A stretch of DNA of 64,000 bases from Curvibacter sp. PAE-UM (lineage in GTDB: Bacteria > Pseudomonadota > Gammaproteobacteria > Burkholderiales > Burkholderiaceae_C): positions 3,002,077-3,066,076 of the forward strand of contig NZ_KQ483358.1 of the NCBI RefSeq assembly GCF_001432305.1. Reading direction: 5' to 3'. The position numbers were made by a program, and so were the translations under genes. The notes under the pieces were generated by a model. That model ran no database searches. It saw only the letters and a list, made by a program, of their open reading frames with translations, and was not told where the DNA came from. Of this stretch, positions 25,124 to 32,232 are shown piece by piece; position 1 is the first letter of the stretch, and every line of letters starts with the position of its first letter.

Positions 25124-26541
25124 GTACCCATACCGAATTGCTCACCCAGCTGCGCCAGATCGTCGGCGCCCCCAACGTCCTCACCGAAGGCGACCTCAGC
25201 GCCTGGGAACTCGACTGGCGCAAACGCGAGCGCGGCCGCGCCCTGGCGGTGGTGCGCCCTGCCTCCACCACCGAAGTGGCGGCCGTCGTCAAGGCCTGTG
25301 CCGCCGCGCGTGTGGCCATGGTGCCGCAGGGCGGCAACACCGGCATGGTGGTGGGCTCCACGCCCGACGCAAGCGGCACCCAGGTGGTGCTCAGCCTGAC
25401 CCGTATGAACAAGGTGCGCCAGCTCGACGCGGGCAACCTGACCATCACGGTGGACGCCGGCTGCGTGCTGCAAAGCCTGCAGGAAGAATGCGAAAAAGCC
25501 GGTTTCCTGTTCCCGCTGAGCCTGGCCTCGGAAGGCAGCTGCACCATCGGCGGCAACCTCGGCACGAACGCCGGTGGCACGCAGGTGGTGCGCTACGGCA
25601 ACACGCGCGAGCTCTGCCTGGGCCTGGAAGTGGTGACGGCCCAGGGCGAGATCTGGGACGGACTGACCGGCCTGCGCAAGGACAACACCGGTTACGACCT
25701 GCGCCACCTTTTCATCGGCTCCGAAGGCACGCTGGGCGTGATCACCGGCGCCACCATGAAGCTCTACCCCATGCCCAAAGCCCAGCTCACGGCCTACGCC
25801 GCCGTGCCCTCGCTGGAAGACGCGGTCAAGCTGCTGGGCCTGGCGCACGAACACCTGAGCGCCGGCCTGACCGGTTTCGAGGTCATGGGCCAGTTCGCGC
25901 TGAGCCTGGTGGTCAAGCACTTCCCGCAGCAGCGCGTGCCCTTCTGGCAGGAGTCGCCCTGGTGCGTGGTGCTGGAAAACTCGGACAACGAATCGGAGAC
26001 CCATGCGCGCGAGCAGTTCGAGCGCCTGCTCGAAGCCGCCATGGAACAGGGTTGCGTGACGGACGCCGTGGTGGCCGAAAGCATGGCGCAGGCCAAGGCG
26101 CTGTGGCACATCCGCGAGAGCATCCCGCTGGCCCAGGCCCAGGAAGGCCTGAACATCAAGCACGACATTTCCATCAACGTTTCGCGCATCCCCGAGTTCG
26201 TGCGCGAAACCAATGCCCTGCTGCTGCAGAAGTTCCCGGGCGCACGCCTGGTGACCTATGGGCATCTGGGCGACGGCAACCTGCACTACAACGTGCAGGC
26301 ACCTGAAGGTGCGGACCAGGCGCGTTTCCTCAACGAGGAGGAGGCCCCCATGAATGCCGTGGTGTACGAGGTGGTAGACCGCTACCGCGGCTCGATCTCG
26401 GCCGAACACGGCATCGGCAGCCTCAAGGTGGATAAGCTGCCCGACCACAAGTCACCGGTGGCCCTGGGCCTGATGCGCAGCATCAAGCAGGCGCTGGACC
26501 CGCACAACCTGATGAATCCTGGGCGCATGATTCGCGGTTAA
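25120..26541 (+). CDS. FAD-linked oxidase, GlcD/D-2-hydroxyacid dehydrogenase type
   Basis: 473 residues. The N-terminal PCMH-type FAD-binding domain shows VVRPASTTEVAAVVKAC, VPQGGNTGMVVGSTPD and GSCTIGGNLGTNAGGTQVVRYGNTRE. The C-terminal FAD-oxidase domain shows TYGHLGDGNLHYNV with the metal/substrate His, SAEHGIGSLKVDKL and HNLMNPGRMI. This matches the flavoproteins that oxidise D-lactate, glycolate or D-2-hydroxyglutarate. With GlcE/GlcF absent, a D-2-hydroxyglutarate or D-lactate dehydrogenase is more likely than glycolate oxidase. It is coupled to the DUF2069 gene. A hairpin repeat about 50 bases downstream may end transcription. Confidence 0.9.
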   Translation: MSTHTELLTQLRQIVGAPNVLTEGDLSAWELDWRKRERGRALAVVRPASTTEVAAVVKACAAARVAMVPQGGNTGMVVGSTPDASGTQVVLSLTRMNKVRQLDAGNLTITVDAGCVLQSLQEECEKAGFLFPLSLASEGSCTIGGNLGTNAGGTQVVRYGNTRELCLGLEVVTAQGEIWDGLTGLRKDNTGYDLRHLFIGSEGTLGVITGATMKLYPMPKAQLTAYAAVPSLEDAVKLLGLAHEHLSAGLTGFEVMGQFALSLVVKHFPQQRVPFWQESPWCVVLENSDNESETHAREQFERLLEAAMEQGCVTDAVVAESMAQAKALWHIRESIPLAQAQEGLNIKHDISINVSRIPEFVRETNALLLQKFPGARLVTYGHLGDGNLHYNVQAPEGADQARFLNEEEAPMNAVVYEVVDRYRGSISAEHGIGSLKVDKLPDHKSPVALGLMRSIKQALDPHNLMNPGRMIRG

Positions 26542-26554
26542 GGTATTTGGCTAT

Positions 26555-26763
26555 CGTGGCTTTGCCGGGTCTCGCCCCGGCGGGCGAGGTACTTTTCTTT
26601 GCTTCGCCAAAGCAAAGTACCCAAAAGAAAGGCGAGCCGGGTGCGTCGTCCCTGCGCTACGCTCCGGGCACGCTGCGTTGCTCGAACCGGGCGGGGTGCG
26701 CGCAAACTCGCTGCGCTCAAACATGCGCGCCCCATTCTCCGCCCGCTCCTGCGCTACTCGCCT
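26555..26763 (+). repeat. About 210-base hairpin-bearing repeat, left copy
   Basis: The element begins CGTGGCTTTGCCGGGTCTCG. It includes a long hairpin at 26589-26620 (GTACTTT ... AAAGTAC around a CTTCGC loop), then a GC-rich tail ending near CCGCCCGCTCCTGCGC. It aligns along its length with the reverse complement of 28085-28301. Repeats with this CTTTGCTTCGCCAAAG hairpin are common between Burkholderiales genes (from memory). The hairpin can double as terminator for the upstream oxidase. Confidence 0.75.
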
Positions 26764-26791
26764 CCGCACACGGCAGTGGGAACCGGATACC

Positions 26792-26834
26792 TGAACCCCG
26801 CAGTCCACGCTGACGCGTGGGACTACGGGGTTCA
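26792..26834. repeat. 43-base imperfect palindrome
   Basis: TGAACCCCG pairs with CGGGGTTCA, and inside AGTCCACGC pairs with GCGTGGGACT with one bulged G around a 4-base loop TGAC. The stem is too long for chance. There is no U-run. It could be a palindromic repeat or a folded recombination site. Confidence 0.6.
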
Positions 26835-26969
26835 CGGTTTGTCATGAACGACATGCGACGCTATAGTCAGTTAAATTCTTGAAACAAAACTAGCACTTAG
26901 CTTGCAGCAAGGGAGGCGCCAGGATGAACGTTCGTCCATGTTATTCCGCACTTTTGCGGTCCATATCAC

Positions 26970-26981
26970 GTTGGGCGTCAC
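26970..26981. repeat. Left inverted 12-mer of cassette-like gene 1
   Basis: GTTGGGCGTCAC fits the integron core GTTRRRY in its first seven bases. It is the exact reverse complement of GTGACGCCCAAC at 27421-27432, so the pair brackets the 125-residue gene. Confidence 0.6.
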
Positions 26982-27031
26982 AGGAGTGCTCGTGAACCAA
27001 GTGTTGTTCGTTTATGCGTAGGGAGGCCTGA

Positions 27032-27409
27032 GTGAGCATCACGAACTTCCTGCTTGCCGTCATCCTTTTCATCCTCGTCAAGCAGTTCTATCCAAGTGCT
27101 ATCGATACGCTCGGCCCGGTTTTTCTAGGTGCCGCAGTTATCTATGGCTGCTATTGGTTGGTCGCAAAGCTGCCAGGAAAGAGGAAGCAAAGGAACGCAA
27201 CGAAGCGACAAGAGGAAGAAGATGAGAAGGCCTTCTGGGAACACCAAGGAAGGCACAAAGCCATTCGATCCAAGTACGACCCCAAGCACGAGTGGAATGA
27301 GGCAACATCTGTTCCAAGTGAATACTTGCGTGAAGTTCAGCAGTTGAATCTGGAGTACAGAGAAATGCTCCAGCGTCGCAACGGATGGACTGCCGGAGAC
27401 TTTCAGTAG
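27032..27409 (+). CDS. Hypothetical membrane-anchored protein (cassette-like gene 1)
   Basis: 125 residues. It starts at GTG with a strong Shine-Dalgarno (GGGAGG) five bases upstream. Two hydrophobic segments (FLLAVILFILVKQFY and GPVFLGAAVIYGCYWLVA) are followed by a basic stretch (KLPGKRKQRNATKRQ) and a charged cytoplasmic tail ending in YREMLQRRNGW. The family is not recognised. The gene is AT-richer than the chromosome around it and lies between inverted 12-mers of integron-core type, which suggests a captured cassette. Confidence 0.65.
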   Translation: MSITNFLLAVILFILVKQFYPSAIDTLGPVFLGAAVIYGCYWLVAKLPGKRKQRNATKRQEEEDEKAFWEHQGRHKAIRSKYDPKHEWNEATSVPSEYLREVQQLNLEYREMLQRRNGWTAGDFQ

Positions 27410-27420
27410 TGGGCGAAGCA

Positions 27421-27445
27421 GTGACGCCCAACTCAAACGTTAGAC
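27421..27445. repeat. Junction of two cassette-like units (attC-right-half-like)
   Basis: GTGACGCCCAAC closes unit 1. It is followed by TCAAAC and then GTTAGAC, which opens unit 2. The string CCCAACTCAAACGTTAGAC resembles the right half of attC sites (L' box, spacer, GTTRRRY). A full attC with a left half is missing, so if this is a recombination site it is truncated. Confidence 0.5.
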
Positions 27446-27449
27446 ACCA

Positions 27450-28004
27450 ATGGTTCCGATCGGATACATGTACAAGCAGGTCGCTCGTCGGCCAGATTGG
27501 ATTAAAGCCCCCAACGTGGGAGATATCTATTCGCTGAGTGGATGTGTGTCTAAAGACTTCGCTGATTACATTAATTTCTGGCGGCACAATGGTTATTGGC
27601 TCTTCGATTCCCCACGGATCATCGAAGAGATCGCCTTAGCCAACTCAATCCCCCTTGATGGTTTATCACTGTTCTACTACGAAGCCCATGAAGAACAGTA
27701 TGACGCGGACGATTGTGTGTGGACACCGTTTGCCCCTGAGCAATCGTTTGAAACAAACATAGAAATCCCACAATCAAAAACCCTTCAGGGCTTTGATGTG
27801 ACCACCTTTCTCGTTCAAACTTCACCCGAGTGTTCACCCCTCTCATGTAACTCTCTGGCTGAAGGAGTTGCTACAAATGAACACTGTCTTCTTGCGACGT
27901 TTGACGAGGCGCAAGAGCTGGTGGAAAAAGGTGTGTTCACCGACGCTGAGCCGGGGCCTTACCGGATCATCGCTGTTTACACCGTGGAGCGTAATAGTGT
28001 CTAA
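27450..28004 (+). CDS. Hypothetical protein (cassette-like gene 2)
   Basis: 184 residues beginning MVPIGYMYKQVARRPDW; no signal peptide or membrane segment. It contains an aromatic-rich block (DFADYINFWRHNGYWLFDSP) and an acidic block (YYEAHEEQYDADDCVW). I do not recognise the family. The start codon lies four bases after the 7-mer GTTAGAC, and the TAA stop is embedded in GTCTAAC, its reverse complement. That is the classic layout of an integron gene cassette. AT-rich relative to the flanks. Confidence 0.7.
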   Translation: MVPIGYMYKQVARRPDWIKAPNVGDIYSLSGCVSKDFADYINFWRHNGYWLFDSPRIIEEIALANSIPLDGLSLFYYEAHEEQYDADDCVWTPFAPEQSFETNIEIPQSKTLQGFDVTTFLVQTSPECSPLSCNSLAEGVATNEHCLLATFDEAQELVEKGVFTDAEPGPYRIIAVYTVERNSV

Positions 28005-28005
28005 C
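27999..28005. repeat. Right inverted core of cassette-like gene 2
   Basis: GTCTAAC fits RYYYAAC and is the reverse complement of GTTAGAC at 27439-27445; with two more bases the match is nine (GTTAGACAC / GTGTCTAAC). It contains the stop codon of the gene. Confidence 0.55.
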
Positions 28006-28019
28006 CTCTCACTTCACAC

Positions 28020-28053
28020 GACAAGGGCACGCGATAGCGTGCCCTTGTCTTTT
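28020..28053 (+). terminator. Strong Rho-independent terminator
   Basis: GACAAGGGCACGC, loop GATA, GCGTGCCCTTGTC, then TTTT: thirteen perfect pairs followed by a T-run on the plus strand, 16 bases after the cassette-like gene. It could also be the central stem of a degenerate attC-like site. Confidence 0.8.
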
Positions 28054-28084
28054 GTGCCTTCGGTTTTCGGTATCCCCCACCCTT

Positions 28085-28301
28085 GTGTCTGTGCCGAGAA
28101 GCGGAGCGGCAGGGGGGTCAAGAGACGCGCATGTCTGAGGCGTTAGCCGAGTTTGCGCGGCTCCCGCCTGGCGTGAGCATCGCAGGTTGCCCCGGCGCAG
28201 CCGGGGTCACAGACACCAGGGTCGCCTTCTCTTTGCTTACTTTCTCTTGGCGAAGCAAGAGAAAGTGAGTCGCCCGCCGGGGCGAGACCCGGCTAGCCAC
28301 G
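28085..28301 (-). repeat. About 210-base hairpin-bearing repeat, right (inverted) copy
   Basis: Read on the minus strand it begins CGTGGCTAGCCGGGTCTCGC and follows the left copy through the hairpin, the GCGCAAACTCG segment and the CCGC tail. Its hairpin (28239-28266) has a perfect 11-pair stem, ACTTTCTCTTG with CAAGAGAAAGT. Two stem positions differ from the left copy by paired changes that keep base pairing. It lies just downstream of the Bug-receptor operon. Confidence 0.75.
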
Positions 28302-28330
28302 TCAACCAACTCGTCACCCGCCAGCAGATA

Positions 28331-29305
28331 TCAATCCAGCTTGACCCCCGCGTCCTTCACCAACTTCACCCAGAACTTCTCATCCTGAACCAGAAAAGCC
28401 GCATAGTCCGCCGGCGACTTGGACAAGGAAACCTCGGTCCCCTCACGCGCCAGCGCCGCCTTGACCGAGTCCTGCTGCATGGCCGTGCGTGTGGCCTCGA
28501 AGATCTTCTGCACGATGGCCGGGGGCGTGCCAGCCGGCACGAAGAAGCCGTACCAGAAGTCCAGGTTGTACTCCGGCAGGCCGGCGTCCTTCATGCCCGG
28601 CAGATCCGGGAACAGGGCACTGCGCTCCGTCGCGCTGATCCCCAGGCCACGCACGCGGCCGGACTGGATGTGCGGCAAGGTGGACGGCGGTGTGCCGAAG
28701 TAGATATGCGTATCACCCGCAATCAGCGACTGCATGGCCGGCCCGCCCCCGCGGTAGGGAATCTCGGTGAACTTGACCCCGGCCACCTGGGCGAACTGCG
28801 CGGCGCCCAGATGGGTGGCCGAGCCGTTGCCGGCGGTGGCCACGTTCAGGGCGCCCGGGGTGGCCTTGGCCTTGGCGATCAGCTCTTTCACCGAGTTGAT
28901 GCCGGCGTTCGGGTTGACCGCGATCACCAGCGGCGAAGCCGTGAGCTTGGTCACGGGTTGCAGATCACTGGGCTTGTAGTTCAGCTTGGGATTGAGCGCG
29001 GGGTTGACCGAGATGCTGCTCGGGCTGGCGATCAGCAGGGTGTAGCCATCGGGGGCCGACTTGGCCACCAGATCCGCGGCAATGCTGGAGCCGGCACCGG
29101 CCTTGTTCTCGATCACGATGGGCTGGCCCAGGGCGCGGCCCAGGGCCTCACCCACGGAACGCGCCACATAGTCGGCGGCCCCTCCCGGGGCAAAACCGAC
29201 CACCAGCTTGATGGGTTTGTTCGGATAGGCCGGCGCCTGCGCTGCAGCAGACGAAACTCCCCCCAGGGCCAGCAGCCCCGCGAGCACGATAGACCCCTGT
29301 CGCAT
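28331..29305 (-). CDS. Bug/TctC-type periplasmic solute-binding protein (copy 2)
   Basis: 324 residues with a signal peptide (IVLAGLLALGGVSSAAAQA). The tripartite tricarboxylate transporter receptor signatures are YPNKPIKLVVGFAPGGAADYVAR, GQPIVIENKAGAGSSIAADLVAKSAPDGYTLLIASP and the middle block VNVATAGNGSATHLGAAQF (NVATAGNGSATH). Such receptors bind small carboxylates in the periplasm for TctA/TctB-type carriers. No TctA/B genes are nearby, as is usual for the expanded Bug families of Burkholderiales. It is a clear paralogue of the gene just upstream and is the last gene of the operon. Confidence 0.92.
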   Translation of the reverse strand: MRQGSIVLAGLLALGGVSSAAAQAPAYPNKPIKLVVGFAPGGAADYVARSVGEALGRALGQPIVIENKAGAGSSIAADLVAKSAPDGYTLLIASPSSISVNPALNPKLNYKPSDLQPVTKLTASPLVIAVNPNAGINSVKELIAKAKATPGALNVATAGNGSATHLGAAQFAQVAGVKFTEIPYRGGGPAMQSLIAGDTHIYFGTPPSTLPHIQSGRVRGLGISATERSALFPDLPGMKDAGLPEYNLDFWYGFFVPAGTPPAIVQKIFEATRTAMQQDSVKAALAREGTEVSLSKSPADYAAFLVQDEKFWVKLVKDAGVKLD

Positions 29306-29391
29306 GTGATGTCTCCTCGGTTTTTTGGAGTCAGCTGGCCCCGTTCAAGCGGATGAACCCCCGGCACATCCGAGCTTGGGCGGGCAGCAGG

Positions 29392-30366
29392 TCAATTCAG
29401 GGTGACGCCGGCATCCTTGACCAGCTTCACCCAGAACATCTCGTCCTTGGCCAGGAAGGCCGCAAAGTCTGCGGGCGACCTGGAGATGGAGATGTCGGTG
29501 CCTTCGCGGGCCAGTGCCGCCTTCACGGACGGTTGCTGCAAGGCCTGCTGGGTGGCATCAAAGAGCTTCTGCACAATCGCCGGCGGCGTGCCTGCGGGGA
29601 CGAAAAAGCCGTACCAGAAGTCGATGGCGTAGTCCGGCAGGCCGGCTTCCTTCATGCCCGGCAGCTCCGGGAACAAGGGGGTGCGCTCCAGCGTGCTGAC
29701 CGCCAAGCCGCGCAGGCGACCAGCCTGGATCATGGGCAGCACCGAGGGCGGCGTGCCGAAGGTGAGCTGCGTGTCGCCGGCCACCACCGACTGGATGGCC
29801 GGGGCGCCACCGCGAAACGGGATGTGCTGCATCTGCACGCCGGCCACCTGGCTGAAATGGGCCGCACCCAGGTGTGGCGCCGAGCCGTTGCCCGAGGTGG
29901 CGTAGTTCAAGGTGCCGGGGGCCGCCTTGGCCTTGGCGATCAGTTCCTTGACCGAGGTGATGCCTGTGGCCGGATTGGCCGCAATCACCAGGGGCGAAGC
30001 CGTCAGCTTGGTGACGGGTAACAGGTCGCTGGCCTTGTAACCCAGCTTGGGGTTGAGCGCGGGGTTGACCGAAATGCTGCTCGGGCTGGCGATCAGCAGG
30101 GTGTAGCCATCGGGCGCGGACTTGGCCACGGCCTCGGCCGCGATGCTGGAGCCGGCACCCGCCTTGTTCTCGATGACGATGGGCTGACCCAGGGCTCGGC
30201 TCAAGGACTCGCCGATCGCACGGGCGACAAAATCGGCAGCGCCGCCCGGCGCGAAACCCACCACCAGTTTCACGGGCTTGGCCGGGTAGGCCGGCGCCTG
30301 GGCCAGCGCGACGTGGGAACAGCTGCCCAGAACCAGGGCAGCCAGCAGCAGTTTGCGTTTGTGCAT
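29392..30366 (-). CDS. Bug/TctC-type periplasmic solute-binding protein (copy 1)
   Basis: 324 residues, the same length as the following paralogue, with a signal peptide (MHKRKLLLAALVLGSCSHVALAQA). It shares YPAKPVKLVVGFAPGGAADFVAR, the IENKAGAGSSIAAEAVAKSA block and PSSISVNPALNPKLGYK. Differences concentrate in the ligand-facing middle (NYATSGNGSAPHLGAAHFS, QMQHIPFRGGAPAIQ), so the two may bind related but different acids. GAGGAGATACGAG precedes the ATG. Its place behind CoA-transferase, hydratase and oxidoreductase genes suggests uptake of the acid those enzymes degrade. Confidence 0.92.
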   Translation of the reverse strand: MHKRKLLLAALVLGSCSHVALAQAPAYPAKPVKLVVGFAPGGAADFVARAIGESLSRALGQPIVIENKAGAGSSIAAEAVAKSAPDGYTLLIASPSSISVNPALNPKLGYKASDLLPVTKLTASPLVIAANPATGITSVKELIAKAKAAPGTLNYATSGNGSAPHLGAAHFSQVAGVQMQHIPFRGGAPAIQSVVAGDTQLTFGTPPSVLPMIQAGRLRGLAVSTLERTPLFPELPGMKEAGLPDYAIDFWYGFFVPAGTPPAIVQKLFDATQQALQQPSVKAALAREGTDISISRSPADFAAFLAKDEMFWVKLVKDAGVTLN

Positions 30367-30418
30367 CTCGTATCTCCTCGTTATGAATGGTTGGCTGACG
30401 TCGTGACGGAATACAGGC

Positions 30419-31396
30419 TCAGGGCAGACCGGCCAGCACGATCTTGCCCATGTGCTGGGCGGCTTCCATGGCCGCCTTGGCTTCGGCCAGCTGTTCGAAG
30501 GGGAGCACCCGATCGACCAGCGGCACGATGCGGCCGTCGGCCAGCATCGGCAGGATCTGGGCCTTGAAGGGCGGCACGCCCGCGGCCTTCATGTCGGCGT
30601 TGCGCAGCTTGTTGGACACGCCGAAGAGCGTGAGGCGCTTGGCATGCAGGGCATCCAGGTCGATCTCGGCATGCAGCACACCATCGACATACCCCACCAC
30701 GGCCAGACGGCCCTGGAAACCCAGGCAGCGCAGGCTCTCGGCGAACATCGTGCCGCCCACGGCATTGACCACCAGGTTCACGCCCTTGCCGCCGGTGGCC
30801 TGCATGACGGTCTCATGAAAATCAGGCTGGCGCGTACACAGCCCCAAGTCCAGGCCCAGGGTCTTGAGGTGGTCGAGCTTGGCCTGCGAGCCCGAGGTGC
30901 CGATCACCTTGGCGCCCAGGGCCTTGGCCATGGTCAGCGCCGTCACGCCCAGGCCGGAAGACACCCCCGGGATCAGCAGCCACTGGCCCGCCTGCAGTTG
31001 CCCCTGCAGCACCAGCATGTCATGCACGACCAGACCGGTCAGGGGCACGGCCGCGGCCTGTTCCCAGCTCAAACGCTCGGGCTTGGACATGGCCTCGCGC
31101 GCATCCATCAGCACGACTTCCGCAAAACCGCCACTGCAGCGGCCCATCACCGGGTCGCCGGTCTTGAAGCCCGTGACGCCCGCACCGCAGGCCACCACCT
31201 CGCCCGCCGCTTCCATGCCCGCGGCCTTGGCGCTGCCTTCGGCCTGCAGGCTGTGGCCGATGATGAACTCACCGCGGTTCAGGCCAGCGGCGCGCACGCG
31301 CACCAGCAGCTGGCCCGGCCCGGCTTCGGGGCGGGGAATGTCGCGCAGCTCCACCTCGATCTTGCCGCCGGTGATCTTGGCCCAGTAGGATTTCAT
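30419..31396 (-). CDS. NADPH:quinone oxidoreductase-like MDR enzyme
   Basis: 325 residues of the medium-chain dehydrogenase/reductase fold without the structural-zinc cysteines. The N-terminal GroES-like domain has VRVRAAGLNRGEFIIGH and GMEAAGEVVACGAGVTGFKTGDPV. The nucleotide-binding domain shows LLIPGVSSGLGVTALTMAKALGAKVIGTSGS. NADPH specificity is inferred from family. It starts at MKSYWAK; upstream residues are out of pattern. It is the third gene of the CoA-transferase operon, 19 bases after the enoyl-CoA hydratase. Confidence 0.87.
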   Translation of the reverse strand: MKSYWAKITGGKIEVELRDIPRPEAGPGQLLVRVRAAGLNRGEFIIGHSLQAEGSAKAAGMEAAGEVVACGAGVTGFKTGDPVMGRCSGGFAEVVLMDAREAMSKPERLSWEQAAAVPLTGLVVHDMLVLQGQLQAGQWLLIPGVSSGLGVTALTMAKALGAKVIGTSGSQAKLDHLKTLGLDLGLCTRQPDFHETVMQATGGKGVNLVVNAVGGTMFAESLRCLGFQGRLAVVGYVDGVLHAEIDLDALHAKRLTLFGVSNKLRNADMKAAGVPPFKAQILPMLADGRIVPLVDRVLPFEQLAEAKAAMEAAQHMGKIVLAGLP

Positions 31397-31415
31397 CTTG
31401 TTGTCCTTCGTTGCT

Positions 31416-32231
31416 TCACTTGCCGCGGAACACGGGTTTGCGTTTTTCCATGAAGGCCTTGCGGCCCTCGGCATAGTCCTCGCTCTGGAAACAGCCCTGG
31501 ATCAGCGCGCGGCACTTGTCAAAGTCCACCTCGGGCGAGGGCTTGAGGATCTCGGCCACGATGGCCTTGCCGGCGCGCACCGTCAGCGGCGCATTGGCGG
31601 CCAGCGCCTGGGTGTACTCGGCCAGCAGGGCGGGCAGCTGGTCCGGCGCGCAGACACGCGAGATCAGGCCCACCTCCTTGGCCTCCACCGCGCTGATACG
31701 GCGCGCGGTGAAGAACAGGTCCTTGGCCACACCGGGGCCGACCAGGTCCACCAGGTTCTTCATGGCCGAATAACGGTAGCCCAGTCCCAGGCGCGCGGCG
31801 GGTATGGAGAACACGGCGTCGCTGCTGGCGATGCGGATGTCGCAGCTCATGGCCACGTTGACCCCGCCACCGATGCAATAACCGCGGATGCAGGCCAGCG
31901 TGGGCTTGCTGAAGTTGTAGATGCCCATGAGCGCCTGCTCGGCCATGAGCTCGTAGCGGGCCACGGCCTCGCGCGCGGCGCGCATGTCCTCGAACTGCGA
32001 GATGTCGGCACCGGAGACAAAAGCCTTCTCGCCCGCGCCGCTGAACACCACCAGGCGCACGCGCTCGTCGGTTTCGGCCTGGGCCAACAGCACCGGCACG
32101 GCCTCCCACATGTCCACCGAGAGCGCGTTGTGGCGCTCGGGGTTGTTGAAGCGGATGTGCAGCGTGCTGCCATCCTCGTCCATCCAGCTCTGCACCCGCT
32201 CGGTGGGGGAGGTGTAAGTGATCTCGGCCAT
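31416..32231 (-). CDS. Enoyl-CoA hydratase/isomerase family protein
   Basis: 271 residues with the crotonase fold. The oxyanion-hole segments are FVSGADISQFEDM and ACIRGYCIGGGVNVAMSCDIRIAS. The usual catalytic Glu positions fall in SSDAVFSIPAARLGLGY, where the first Glu of enoyl-CoA hydratase 1 is replaced, so a plain hydratase activity is not certain. It acts on an acyl-CoA thioester, most simply the one produced by the CoA-transferase one base upstream. Confidence 0.86.
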   Translation of the reverse strand: MAEITYTSPTERVQSWMDEDGSTLHIRFNNPERHNALSVDMWEAVPVLLAQAETDERVRLVVFSGAGEKAFVSGADISQFEDMRAAREAVARYELMAEQALMGIYNFSKPTLACIRGYCIGGGVNVAMSCDIRIASSDAVFSIPAARLGLGYRYSAMKNLVDLVGPGVAKDLFFTARRISAVEAKEVGLISRVCAPDQLPALLAEYTQALAANAPLTVRAGKAIVAEILKPSPEVDFDKCRALIQGCFQSEDYAEGRKAFMEKRKPVFRGK

Positions 32232-32232
32232 C

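Larger units (their letters stand above)
26542..27031. other. Intergenic stretch: repeat element, long hairpin, cassette edge
   Basis: No gene is supported. From left to right it holds the direct copy of the roughly 210-base repeat, a strong imperfect hairpin (26792-26834), a short hairpin CCGCA-CTTT-TGCGG, and the inverted 12-mer GTTGGGCGTCAC that marks the left edge of the first cassette-like gene. Base composition drops sharply after about 26,840. Confidence 0.6.

Noticed and set aside
26547..26847. Short frames inside the left repeat element
   Set aside because: They lie in a structural repeat on both strands and have no ribosome-binding site.
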